From Deltaproteobacteria bacterium (lineage in GTDB: Bacteria; Myxococcota_A; Polyangia; Polyangiales; JADZFZ01): DNA of 35,707 nt. Location: assembly GCA_020854145.1 (NCBI GenBank), contig JADZFZ010000845.1, positions 1 through 35,707 on the forward strand. The letters run 5' to 3'. Positions 28,154-35,707 of this stretch are shown piece after piece. The translations under genes and the position numbers were made by a program. The notes beneath the pieces were generated by a model. It was not told where the DNA came from. It ran no database searches and saw nothing but the letters and a program-made list of their open reading frames with translations. How positions within the stretch are numbered: position 1 is the stretch's first letter; each line of letters starts with the position of its first letter.

Positions 28154-29212
28154 TCAACGCAACAGCGATCGAACGAGCGGGATCAGCTTCCGGGCGCCGT
28201 CCGGCGAGCACGCGCGACTGCCGGCTTCGATGCTCGCGACGTGGGCTCCTTCCGAGAATGCGAAGATCCCGGGATCGGACGAGATCCGTCGCGCGCGCTC
28301 GATGCCGGTCTCGCTCTGCGTCGTGGCCCCGGACGCGATCGCCCCGAGGGCGCGATCCAGATCTTCGGTGGTCGCGTCGCGCGCCAGCCGGCTGACCCGA
28401 ACCCGGATCCGGGCTGCGCCAGGGACCTCCCACACGTACGTGCATGTCCCCTCGTGGCTCAAACCCGCTTCGGGCTCCACGGGATCGAGGCTCGTTCCGC
28501 ACGCGGCGGCGACATCCGAGCTGACGAGGATGAGATCGTCACACGAGAAGACGGGCAGAGACGAGACCACGGGAGCACCGCGAACACGGAAGGCGGCGAG
28601 CCGCTCCCGGGAGAACGCCGGGAGAAAGCCGCGCGGCGGCGGCGGATCGAAGCTCGCCTCCGTGGACACGCGACCGATCGCCGGACACCAGATCTCCCGC
28701 TCGGTGTGCCGCGTCTCCCGATCGAACGGGACACCCCGCGGATACCGGCACTCGCGCGCGAGCTCGACGCAGCCGGCCACCTTGGTCCCGCGGAACGTCC
28801 AATCGGCCCGGTCGCGCCCTACGCGCACCTTGCACGGGATGCGCACGTCCCGTTCGGTCAGCTCGTATCTCCACTCTTCGCCACGACGGAGCGGCCCACG
28901 CAAGAGCGGGTACATCGTACGTCCGGCCAGGTCCACGACGGCGACCTCGCGTGCGTTCGCCTTGTAGCGCACCGTCGGCGTGCCGACTCCGTGCATCACG
29001 ATCACGCCTTCGCTCGTCGATGTGACGGCAGCCAATCGCGGAGATCCTCCCTGGGCGCGGTAGCGCCAGCGATCCCCGAGCGACGCCGGGAAGAAGGCGT
29101 TCGCCTCGGTGGGGAACGTCGCTCCGGGCGAGCCCGAGCTCGAGCCCGCGGACTCGTCCGGACAAGCGGCGAGCAGCACCGCCGCCGCAGCGAGCACCGT
29201 GCGCGAGATCAT
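28154..29212 (-). CDS. Secreted lipoprotein downstream of radical SAM gene
   Basis: 352 residues with a canonical lipobox (VLLAAC). After a Ser/Gly-rich linker comes a beta-rich domain beginning FFPASLGDRWRYRAQG. The pattern, with YPLLRGPLRRGEEWRYEL later, recalls secreted domains in which a large hydrophobic sheet is built from WxY strands. Several Cys pairs (CKVRV, CVELAREC, CPAIG, CDDL, CGTSLD, CTYVW) suggest disulfides. No catalytic motif is seen. Its ATG overlaps the TGA of the radical SAM gene (ATGA at 29209-29212), which ties it closely to that enzyme. A part in handling its product at the envelope is inference. Confidence 0.78.
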   Translation of the reverse strand: MISRTVLAAAAVLLAACPDESAGSSSGSPGATFPTEANAFFPASLGDRWRYRAQGGSPRLAAVTSTSEGVIVMHGVGTPTVRYKANAREVAVVDLAGRTMYPLLRGPLRRGEEWRYELTERDVRIPCKVRVGRDRADWTFRGTKVAGCVELARECRYPRGVPFDRETRHTEREIWCPAIGRVSTEASFDPPPPRGFLPAFSRERLAAFRVRGAPVVSSLPVFSCDDLILVSSDVAAACGTSLDPVEPEAGLSHEGTCTYVWEVPGAARIRVRVSRLARDATTEDLDRALGAIASGATTQSETGIERARRISSDPGIFAFSEGAHVASIEAGSRACSPDGARKLIPLVRSLLR

Positions 29213-31353
29213 GAAGATGCGACGACCGGGAGCTTCCGGCGGCGCTTCTTCACGTCGAGCCTCGCCCGCTCCACCTCTCCGAGCGCCAGCGCGCTCGCGG
29301 GCAACGTCGAGGTCACCGACGTCGCGGGCAGCGGAACCTCGGCGTCCTTCGCGTAGATCGTGTGGCGTCCGTGCTCGCGATACCAATCGGCGACCGATGC
29401 GCTGGCCTTCATCTGCTCGATGACGTTCCGCCAGCCGACTCCGGTGTTGTACGCGCAGAAGGAGATCTCGCCCATCTGCGTGCCATACGGGATGACGCAC
29501 ATCTCGGTCCGGCGGAAGTCGTAGTTCCAGAGATCCTGGAACCACATCCCGGCCACGAAGAGCGCGCGCCACTCGAACGACTTGGCATCGCCGGTGGTCT
29601 CGCCGATCTCCTTGCCCGTGGCCCCGATCTGGCTGAGGAGCTGCCTGACGAGCTCGGTCATGCCGTATCCCGCGGGCGCCTTCTCGGGCCGGTAATGCCG
29701 GAGCACCGCGAGCGCGAGCTGCGCGACGGTGCCTGCCCTGCCCCTCCGTCCATCCGTGATCCGCGGCAGGTCGCGCAGCAAGCCTTCCACGTCGAGCACG
29801 TCGGTGAGAGGCACCATCTGCTTCGTCCGCTTGTTCACCAGCAGGACGGTCCCAATCCCACAGTTGGGGTGACAGCCGCAGTTCATCGAGCCCCACTGCG
29901 CCTCTGGCCCCATCAGCTGATCGACGAGGTCGCTGAACGGGCCCATCGCGGAGAGCGGGAACCAATCGCGCATCGGATCGGTGTACCCGGTCTGCTTCCG
30001 CAGATCGTTCGCGAGATGGCTCAACGTGTAGCGGCGGGCATGGCGATCGGCGTCCGCGATGTCCTCGTCACGCCCCGTGAAGCTCACCGGCTGGAACGAC
30101 ACCACCGTGACCTTGTCGGCGTTCTCGATCGCAAAATCGACGATGGGCCCGATCTGGTCGTTGTTGATCCCGTTGACCACGGTCACGACGAGCACGACGT
30201 CGATGCCCGCAGCAGCCAGGTTCTCGATGGCCTGGATCTTCACGTCGAAGAGGTTGCCCACACCGCGATGTGCGTTGGACGCGTGGTCGACACCGTCGAA
30301 CTGCAGATATGCCAGGCGCATCCCCGCCTCGCGCGCGGCCTGGGCGAACCCCGGATCCTGGGCGAACCTGATCCCGTTGGTGGCTGCCTGGATGCAGAAG
30401 TAGCCGAGCTCCTTGGCGTAGCGGACGGCGTCCAGGAAATGCGGCGACATCGTCGGCTCGCCGCCCGAGAACTGCACCGAGAGCTGACGCCGCGGCTGAA
30501 TCGTCATCGCGTCGTCGAGGATCCGCTGGATCTCGGGCCACTCGAGCTCGTGGACGAACCCCACCTGGTTCGCGTCCATGAAGCACGGGTCGCACATCAT
30601 GTTGCAGCGGTTGGTGAGATCGACGGTGAGCACCGCGCCGCGCCCGTACTTGATGGTGCTCGAACCGTGATTGCGCAGCTTCGACTTCGGCGACTCGTAG
30701 TCGCGTCCGGGAAAGAGGCTCTCGATGCGCGACAGGAACTGCGGGTCGATGGCGATCACGTCCTCGAATCGCCCGTGGACTGGACAGTCCTTGACCATGC
30801 GGACCCGCCCCTCGTGCTCCTCGATCCGCGCGCGGATCTCTCCGGGCTTCTCGTGGACGAGCGCGTCGAGGGGCCGGCTGCCGGAGAGCACCTCGTGGCG
30901 GACCTCCTTGACGCACTCGGGGCACAACGAGTCGGTCTCGCGCGGCCACCCGAGCACGGGCTTGGTCTTCTTCTCGCTCGCGAGCAGAGGAGCCGGCGCC
31001 CAGAGCGGCCGGAACGACTCACCCGGCGCGAGGCGATTGAGCCGCTCCACGGCCGGCCAGACGAAGCGCGCCGCGGACGACAGCGCCTTCTCCGCTGCGA
31101 CGACGACCCTCGAACGCGACCCGCGCGCGCCCTTGCCGCGCCCGAGGGAGGCGACGCCTCGAGATCGCGCCTGGTCACTCGGGCGCTCGTTCACGCCCGA
31201 GTGCGTCGTCGATTGCTCTTCGGGCGAGCTCGCCGTCGAGATGCTCGCTGACGAGCGGTCCGCGAGCCGGGACGAGGCTCCCTCTCCTCTCCTGGAGGAG
31301 AGCGTCGGGGTCGGGGTCGGCTCGTGGCGCAGGACGTCGGAGCTGGTCGTCAT
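29209..31353 (-). CDS. Radical SAM enzyme of the tetraether/membrane-spanning-lipid synthase superfamily
   Basis: The 714-residue product has the radical SAM motif CNMMCDPC (C250, C254, C257), followed by MDANQVGFVHELEW. VQFSGGEPT (SAM binding), ATNGIRFA, YLQFDGVDH and SFQPVSFTGR match the MJ0619 family. Upstream LCPEC (144-147) and KDCPVHGRFED (C190) resemble its metal site. Later CGCHPNCGIGT (492-501), C619 and FCAYNT (C633) may hold further iron-sulfur clusters. Known members include Tes, which joins archaeal lipid chains, bacterial MSS, and proteins called pterin methyltransferases; the substrate here is unproven. Residues 1-105 are disordered and include a palindrome-derived PTPTLSSRRGEG. 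ATG 31353 has AAGGAAGG about 10 bases upstream. Confidence 0.88.
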   Translation of the reverse strand: MTTSSDVLRHEPTPTPTLSSRRGEGASSRLADRSSASISTASSPEEQSTTHSGVNERPSDQARSRGVASLGRGKGARGSRSRVVVAAEKALSSAARFVWPAVERLNRLAPGESFRPLWAPAPLLASEKKTKPVLGWPRETDSLCPECVKEVRHEVLSGSRPLDALVHEKPGEIRARIEEHEGRVRMVKDCPVHGRFEDVIAIDPQFLSRIESLFPGRDYESPKSKLRNHGSSTIKYGRGAVLTVDLTNRCNMMCDPCFMDANQVGFVHELEWPEIQRILDDAMTIQPRRQLSVQFSGGEPTMSPHFLDAVRYAKELGYFCIQAATNGIRFAQDPGFAQAAREAGMRLAYLQFDGVDHASNAHRGVGNLFDVKIQAIENLAAAGIDVVLVVTVVNGINNDQIGPIVDFAIENADKVTVVSFQPVSFTGRDEDIADADRHARRYTLSHLANDLRKQTGYTDPMRDWFPLSAMGPFSDLVDQLMGPEAQWGSMNCGCHPNCGIGTVLLVNKRTKQMVPLTDVLDVEGLLRDLPRITDGRRGRAGTVAQLALAVLRHYRPEKAPAGYGMTELVRQLLSQIGATGKEIGETTGDAKSFEWRALFVAGMWFQDLWNYDFRRTEMCVIPYGTQMGEISFCAYNTGVGWRNVIEQMKASASVADWYREHGRHTIYAKDAEVPLPATSVTSTLPASALALGEVERARLDVKKRRRKLPVVASS
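31287..31302. repeat. LTPTLSP-type palindrome in the radical SAM N-terminus
   Basis: ctctcc-tgga-ggagag (6-bp stem) with flanking cgtcggggtcgggg. On the minus strand the order ccccgacc, then hairpin, then gggag, is that of the pabB element, and it encodes PTPTLSSRRGEG. The stem is shorter than in pabB, suggesting decay. Confidence 0.6.
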
Positions 31354-31386
31354 CGGGACCGAGCCTTCCTTTCCCGTTGTCGCCTG

Positions 31387-32529
31387 TCAACCGCGTGTTG
31401 GCTCCTCGGCCTGGACCATCAGCACCATGCCGAGGAGTCGCTCCACCTGCTCGGCGGAGACCACCGACAGCTCGCACGTGGCTTCGAGGCGCCCTTTCCG
31501 CGGTTCCCATGTCAGCGCGAGCGGATCTTCGGCGGCGCCGCCGGGTGCGACCACCGTGGCGCGGACGACGACCTCGGCCAGGCGTCGCGCGGGCACGAGG
31601 CGATCGAGCCAGTCCATCCAGTCGTTGAAGCTCTCGGTCCCTTCGAGCGTCGTGGGATCGGGCCAGTAGAGATGCGAGAGCGTGGAGGGGGGCGCCCACA
31701 CGGTCGCGGATCGATAGAAGGCGTCGTCGCCGCGCAACGTCCACGACGGCAGACGCGAGGACGCGAGCAGGACACGCACGAGCTTCTCGAGGAGCGGGTC
31801 TCCCGAGCCATCCGCGAGCACGCGGAATCGCGGCTGCCGGAGCGGCATCGTGGGATCTTCCGCGGCGCGCTCCAGGGAATCCCAGACGGCGTAGTAGCGC
31901 CCATCCTCGAAGGTGAACCGCACGCCCGAACGCGTCGTCTCGGTGACCTCGACGAGCAGCCCCAGACGTACCATCAGCTCCTCGACGACCGCGTGCGCGC
32001 CGTCGACCTCCCCGGCGGCCGGGATGACGAGCATCGCCCGAGGCGAGGCGCCCTGAGCGTCGAGAATCTGATAGCCGCAGAAGGCCGCTTCGGGAGGCTG
32101 GTCACGTGGGGTGCGGGCCGCGAGCTCCGGGGCATCGCCGCCCTGTCGCGCGGACATGCCGAGTCGTGTCGGGATTGCGGGAGATGCGAACGCCCCGGCC
32201 GCGAGCTCGAAGGGGGTCGGATCGGCCTGCAGGTCGTTCGACGACACGCGCGAGCGCGACGCCGGCCCGTCGATGACGAGCCCCGTCAATCGCTGGAACG
32301 CGAGGAAAGGATCCGCGGAGAAGGCAGGCTGCCAGGTCCACTCGTGCAGCTCCGCAGGAGGGCCCTCCGAGAGCACGCGTACGGGAACTCCCTGCGTCTT
32401 CTCCCAGACGACGATGGCCAAGCGCCCGACCTCGGCGGGCTCTCCGAGCGCACCGGGACGCGAGGCGCGCGCGAGCGCCGTCAACATCGGTCGCGGAGAG
32501 GTCGCGACGGCTCGGCCGGTGGCGCGCAT
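31387..32529 (-). CDS. Unknown protein, first gene of the radical SAM operon
   Basis: 380 residues with no signal peptide and no domain I recognise. It is rich in Trp and acidic residues, with VGRLAIVVWEKTQG, HEWTWQPAFSADPFLAFQRL, VRFTFEDGRYYAVWDSL and YWPDPTTLEGTESFNDWMDWLDRLVP. The last 60 residues are strands and helices ending LLGMVLMVQAEE. The start could be ATG 32529 or 32487; neither has a clear Shine-Dalgarno. It ends 33 bases before the radical SAM gene on the same strand, so a joint role is likely. A cytoplasmic adaptor is one possibility. It is divergent from the zinc-ribbon gene with 65 bases between starts. Confidence 0.7.
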   Translation of the reverse strand: MRATGRAVATSPRPMLTALARASRPGALGEPAEVGRLAIVVWEKTQGVPVRVLSEGPPAELHEWTWQPAFSADPFLAFQRLTGLVIDGPASRSRVSSNDLQADPTPFELAAGAFASPAIPTRLGMSARQGGDAPELAARTPRDQPPEAAFCGYQILDAQGASPRAMLVIPAAGEVDGAHAVVEELMVRLGLLVEVTETTRSGVRFTFEDGRYYAVWDSLERAAEDPTMPLRQPRFRVLADGSGDPLLEKLVRVLLASSRLPSWTLRGDDAFYRSATVWAPPSTLSHLYWPDPTTLEGTESFNDWMDWLDRLVPARRLAEVVVRATVVAPGGAAEDPLALTWEPRKGRLEATCELSVVSAEQVERLLGMVLMVQAEEPTRG

Positions 32530-32594
32530 TCGCGAGCATGTCTACCGCGCGCGCCTCGTGTCGTCGCTCTGGTTTCGCGATACGCTCGCGTCCC

Positions 32595-33008
32595 ATGTTG
32601 CTCCCTTGCACGGGATGCGCTCGTCACGTCGCCGAAGAGGCCGACGTTTGCCCCTTCTGCGACACGAGGAGCCCGACCCTCGGTGTCGAGCGTCCGGCAC
32701 CGCGCCTCGTTCCGCGGAGCTTCGCCACCCGCGCCGTCGTCTTTCTCGGTGCCTCGATCCTCGCCGGCAGCGATTGCGGAAGCGGCGGAGAGGTCACCCT
32801 CTACGGCGCACCGGCGCCGACGGACCAACGACCCCAAGAGGACGATCCCGGAGGTGCGCAGATCTACGGCGCTCCGCCCGCGCCCCCTTCGACGCCGCCA
32901 TCCGCGCCTCCGCCGAGCGCAGCTCCCGCACCGCCGCCGCCGACGACCCCGCGGGATCCCGGCACGGGAGCAGGCGCCTACGGCGCTCCGCCTCCGGCCG
33001 GTCTCTGA
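32595..33008 (+). CDS. Zinc-ribbon protein with membrane segment and YGAP-rich tail
   Basis: 137 residues from ATG 32595. An N-terminal zinc ribbon (CTGCARHVAEEADVCPFC, two CxxC pairs) is followed by one hydrophobic segment (ATRAVVFLGASILAGSDCG). The tail is Pro/Ala-rich with three YGAP motifs (LYGAPAP, IYGAPPAP, AYGAPPP). Similar short proteins are frequent in myxobacteria; the role is not known to me. The Cys in GSDCG after the hydrophobic segment might be lipidated, but the lipobox is poor. It ends 1 base before the convergent M23 gene. Confidence 0.75.
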   Translation: MLLPCTGCARHVAEEADVCPFCDTRSPTLGVERPAPRLVPRSFATRAVVFLGASILAGSDCGSGGEVTLYGAPAPTDQRPQEDDPGGAQIYGAPPAPPSTPPSAPPPSAAPAPPPPTTPRDPGTGAGAYGAPPPAGL

Positions 33009-33009
33009 T

Positions 33010-34749
33010 TCAGGCGCCGCGCCCGCGGCCGTTCGCGTGCGCGCGACGCGCGCGAGCGAGCGCTCGGCCCAACCCGACGAGCCCCACGACCCACGTCACG
33101 ACCCAACCGAGGACGGCGGATTCGCGCGACGCCTTGAGCGTGCCGACGGCCGAGCAGCCGCTGCCGGTCACGGGTCGGACACCGCCCATGCGGTCGATGC
33201 CCGAGTCGCCGCCGCCGCCAGATCCCGCGTCGCGTCCCGGTGTCGTCGCGCCACCATCGGTACGACCTGGATTGCCCGGCCCCGCGGCGTCGCCTCCCAT
33301 GCTCCCGGCGTCGCTCCCCGGCGGGCTCCCGGCATCCCGCGCCGGCGGGGGAGCATCGACCACGTAGACCGCGGGACCGCTGCCCTGCACGAGATAGGGT
33401 CGCGTGGAGATTGCGGCTCCGAGCTCGAGCGCGCCGATCGTCGCGCGATCGACCGTCTCGATCGCGCCCCAATCGAGCCGCCAGCGGTCCATCGCTTCGG
33501 GGCTCGGCACGTGTCTGCGTCCGGGCACGCCGCCGCGCACGTCGCGCACGTAGACGGCTCCCGAGATGTCGGGATCGGCGTCTCCCGCGCTCACGAGAGA
33601 CGGCATCGCCGGCCAGGGATCGCTCTCGGGGAATCGCGAGAGCGCCGTGTCGTCGACATGCACGATGTCGTGCCCGTCGAATCGCCATGCGTCGAACGTC
33701 GCGGGATCGGGAACGTGCCTGCGGACGCCGTCGGGGAACGGCGGTGACGGTGGATCGCAACGGAGGGTCGCGGGGCTGCCCGAGAGCAGCCCGTTGGCCC
33801 CTCCCGCGGCGCCGATGCCATACGCGAAGACGGCATGATCGCGTCCATCCATGAAGCCGTGCGGCACCGCGAGCGAGAAGCCGTGCTCGCCGACGTCGTC
33901 GCGCACGATCGCGGCACGGATCGCGTACCCGGCTGCGGCGGGATCTCCTGCGGCGCCGTCGATGTAGACGTGGACGTCGATCGGGGCCGCGTCGTCGGGA
34001 TCACGCGCCCAGCCGCGAATCCCGTCGCACGCGGCCGCGTCGATCCAGCCTTCCGGCAATCGGTCGGTCACCGGGCAAACCGTGCCCGGCAGGCCCTCGT
34101 AGGGCCCTTGGTCGATCCATCGAGACACGGGATCGCTGCACCCGCCGAAGCCGTAGGGCTCGAACCCGGTACCGCCGGAGCGCGGCTCGAAGTGCAGGTG
34201 GGGACCGGTCGAGCTGCCGCTCGACGCGATGAACCCGAGGTGCTGGCCACAAGTCACCCAATCGCCGACCGCGACTGCGATGGAGCCGGTCCGTTGGTGC
34301 GCGTAATACGTGATGACCCCGTCGGCATGCTGCACGGCGACGTAGTTGCCCCATCCCCCGCCGCCGCCACAGCCGCCCGTCGTGCAGCGATCGAACTCTC
34401 CGTCGTGCGCCTCGACCACCGTGCCTTCTGCGGCGGCGACCACCGCGCGACCCTCATCGACCGCGGCCCAGCCTCCGTAGGTCCCGTAGTCGGTCCCGCG
34501 ATGGCCAGAGTAGGTGTTGCTGCCGCAGTTCCAGTCGGTGTTCCCGCCGTGATCGCGATAGGCGGTCACCGTCATGCACCCGTCGTGGCACGCAGACGGA
34601 TGCCGGAACGGCTGCGCGCTCGCGAAGGCGGGAGAGAGCACGACCGCCGCCAAGAGGCCAATCGCGAAACCGTTCGTGCCGAGCAAGTCGAGGCACGCGG
34701 CCACTGCCCCCGACGTGGCTCGGGGCGAACGCTCGACGACGCGGCTCAC
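33010..34749 (-). CDS. M23-family endopeptidase with MYXO-CTERM-like tail
   Basis: The 579-residue secreted zinc metallopeptidase probably cleaves peptidoglycan cross-bridges. The signal ends near FASAQPF. The LytM/M23 domain shows GHRGTDYG (zinc ligands H83 and D87), ITYYAHQ (H151) and STGPHLHFE (H184 and H186). A Cys-rich insert (CTTGGCGGGGGWGNYV) lies between them. A beta-sandwich-like part follows, then an Asp/Gly/Ser linker. The C-terminus has GSGCS (C532), a hydrophobic helix (GWVVTWVVGLVGLG) and Arg clusters, the layout of MYXO-CTERM sorting signals. GTG 34749 overlaps the upstream lipoprotein stop. Confidence 0.88.
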   Translation of the reverse strand: MSRVVERSPRATSGAVAACLDLLGTNGFAIGLLAAVVLSPAFASAQPFRHPSACHDGCMTVTAYRDHGGNTDWNCGSNTYSGHRGTDYGTYGGWAAVDEGRAVVAAAEGTVVEAHDGEFDRCTTGGCGGGGGWGNYVAVQHADGVITYYAHQRTGSIAVAVGDWVTCGQHLGFIASSGSSTGPHLHFEPRSGGTGFEPYGFGGCSDPVSRWIDQGPYEGLPGTVCPVTDRLPEGWIDAAACDGIRGWARDPDDAAPIDVHVYIDGAAGDPAAAGYAIRAAIVRDDVGEHGFSLAVPHGFMDGRDHAVFAYGIGAAGGANGLLSGSPATLRCDPPSPPFPDGVRRHVPDPATFDAWRFDGHDIVHVDDTALSRFPESDPWPAMPSLVSAGDADPDISGAVYVRDVRGGVPGRRHVPSPEAMDRWRLDWGAIETVDRATIGALELGAAISTRPYLVQGSGPAVYVVDAPPPARDAGSPPGSDAGSMGGDAAGPGNPGRTDGGATTPGRDAGSGGGGDSGIDRMGGVRPVTGSGCSAVGTLKASRESAVLGWVVTWVVGLVGLGRALARARRAHANGRGRGA

Positions 34750-35567
34750 GGCAACACCACGCGTCGCTCGCGACGCCCGTCGTCGTAGACGAGCTCGTTG
34801 CCCTCGACGCGCATCGACGCGTGGTACGCGGGTGGCGGAACGAACGTCGGTCCGAGCGGTCGGCCCGTGCGGAGATCGGCATTGGTCAGGGGTGTCGCCT
34901 GCCCCGCACCTTCGGGATCGACGCGCCAGAGACCGGCAATGCCCGAGGGCCGCGAGCCGACCACCAGCAATGAGCCATCGAGCAGGAACAGCGGTCGATC
35001 GGCCGTCGCGAGATCGTCGGTCACGCGCCGCGGCTCTCCGTCGGGCAACGCGAGCACGTAGACGCCCTGCCCTTCGCCCGCGCGATGCGGGTACGCGATG
35101 CGGCCACCGCAGGCCGTCACGGCGATCTCGGGGATCACGTCGCGGTCGAGCACGCGGCTCCGCCCGTCGATCAGCTCGAACGCCGGGGTGACCCACACGA
35201 CGCCGCCCTCGACCAGCGCACCGCCGAGCACACGTCCCGGCGCCGGGATCGTGCGCCCACCGTCCTGCACCCGCATCTCGAACGTCGGTCGCTCGTCGGA
35301 CTGGGCCGCCACCGCAGAAGGGGGCCCCGAAAGGAGCCGGCGTCCGTCACGCTCCGCGACGACGACTAGGTCCGTGGCCGCGCTCTCCCTCACCCCAGCC
35401 CTCTCCCCATTCGGGGAGAGGGGGCCTGACGTCGGATTTGCGGCAAAGGTCGCGGACAGCGACTCCTCCGCGCCCGTCACCGCCTCGTCCGACGTGCACG
35501 CCGGCAAGGCGGCCGCCACCAGCATCACGAGCCATCGCGCCATCGCGCCCGTCACCGCAAGACGCAT
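34746..35567 (-). CDS. Secreted lipoprotein with beta-propeller-like repeats
   Basis: 273 residues from ATG 35567, preceded closely by GAGGGA; ATG 35543 is an alternative and also leaves a signal. Lipobox LPAC (C24). Residues about 44-62 (PTSGPLSPNGERAGVRES) come from a palindromic element and lie in the linker behind the anchor. The body has strand-turn repeats such as GVYVLALPDGEPRRVTDD, GSLLVVGSRPSGIAGLWRVDPEG and NELVYDDGRRERRVVLP, resembling TolB/WD-type propellers. No enzyme residues are visible. Its TGA overlaps the GTG of the M23 endopeptidase, so it may steer or restrain that enzyme. Confidence 0.75.
   Translation of the reverse strand: MRLAVTGAMARWLVMLVAAALPACTSDEAVTGAEESLSATFAANPTSGPLSPNGERAGVRESAATDLVVVAERDGRRLLSGPPSAVAAQSDERPTFEMRVQDGGRTIPAPGRVLGGALVEGGVVWVTPAFELIDGRSRVLDRDVIPEIAVTACGGRIAYPHRAGEGQGVYVLALPDGEPRRVTDDLATADRPLFLLDGSLLVVGSRPSGIAGLWRVDPEGAGQATPLTNADLRTGRPLGPTFVPPPAYHASMRVEGNELVYDDGRRERRVVLP
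35388..35428. repeat. LTPTLSP-type palindrome in the 34746 lipoprotein gene
   Basis: ccctctcccc-attc-ggggagaggg (35399-35422), a perfect 10-bp stem. The 41-base stretch 35388-35428 equals 16919-16959 in pabB except for two adjacent bases. This lipoprotein copy is read on the opposite strand relative to its host gene (encoding GPLSPNGERAGVRE), while the pabB copy reads LTPTLSPFGERG. Confidence 0.9.
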
Positions 35568-35707
35568 TCCCTCGATTGAGCGCTCGAACCGCTCACGCAG
35601 CAAGCGAGATCACGAACGGGCGCTGTGTGCTCGAGTGCACACGCGCTCCGCGCCTGGGGTCAACCGTGACCGTGTGGCACGCTGCCGGCGTGGCGATCGA
35701 CCCGAAG
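35568..35707. other. Non-coding right end with an inverted repeat
   Basis: 140 bases upstream of the lipoprotein/M23 operon. It includes gtgtgc-tcgagt-gcacac (35625-35642), a 6-bp inverted repeat that could be an operator or a transcript hairpin. On the minus strand a TTGACC lies just upstream of it. A possible GTG start on the plus strand at 35690 opens at the very edge but has too little sequence to judge. Confidence 0.25.

Noticed and set aside
29209..31353. Naming the radical SAM gene as a pterin methyltransferase
   Set aside because: That label comes from one early study of the MJ0619 family, later shown to include lipid synthases. The motifs here fix the superfamily only, so no specific reaction is claimed.
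35675..35689. TGGCACG-N5-GGC, resembling a sigma-54 promoter on the plus strand
   Set aside because: The -24 half is perfect but the -12 half lacks TTGC, and the downstream gene lies outside the window. One match in GC-rich DNA is not enough.

Overview
The window is about 36 kb of very GC-rich bacterial DNA, densely coded on both strands, with no intergenic gap above 300 bases. It most likely comes from a myxobacterium (Myxococcota; Polyangia, for example a Sandaracinus-like lineage). The grounds are the many secreted lipoproteins with Asp/Ala-rich or Cys-cluster linkers, a eukaryote-like Ser/Thr kinase with a PEGA-type tail beside an FHA/sigma-54 activator, a MYXO-CTERM-like C-terminus, and short zinc-ribbon/YGAP proteins. 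The genus is inference. I saw no tRNA, rRNA, CRISPR array, insertion sequence or phage gene.

Layout. 1-1348 (-): lysine/peptidoglycan genes dapD and dapE (dapE cut by the window edge). 1482-3823: two secreted lipoproteins of unknown role, convergent. 3895-6346 (+): an octaheme c-type cytochrome and a small four-helix membrane protein. 6319-7514: trmB (-) and a lone receiver protein (+). 7579-14899 (-): a five-gene operon of Ser/Thr kinase, TPR-like membrane protein, FHA-GAF-sigma-54 activator and two lipoproteins. 15056-17888: a propeller lipoprotein (-) divergent from pabB (+). 17991-22215 (-): PP2C phosphatase with a cyclic-nucleotide-binding-like domain, FecR-like lipoprotein and a predicted beta-barrel. 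22304-26915 (+): ABC-2 exporter (permease-ATPase-permease), a degenerate PP2C-like protein and a cystathionine gamma-synthase-like PLP enzyme, tightly coupled. 26917-32529 (-): an unknown protein, a radical SAM enzyme of the tetraether/membrane-spanning-lipid synthase (MJ0619/Tes) superfamily, a lipoprotein and two tandem histone-H1-like proteins. 32595-33008 (+): zinc-ribbon protein. 33010-35567 (-): an M23 endopeptidase with a MYXO-CTERM-like tail and its upstream lipoprotein.

How the genes work together. Two phospho-signalling units lie close together: kinase plus FHA activator (9987-14899) and phosphatase plus pseudophosphatase around an ABC exporter (20878-25725). The kinase could feed the FHA domain of the downstream activator, and the PP2C could oppose it; this is inference from gene order. 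Eight adjacent gene pairs share 4-base ATGA/GTGA overlaps, so translational coupling is the rule here.

The observations most worth following are: (1) a family of GC-rich palindromes inserted in frame into at least four protein genes, including a REPIN-like inverted pair inside pabB; (2) the Tes/MSS-like radical SAM operon with H1-like proteins; (3) the exporter/pseudophosphatase/PLP-enzyme operon; and (4) the kinase-FHA-activator-lipoprotein operon.
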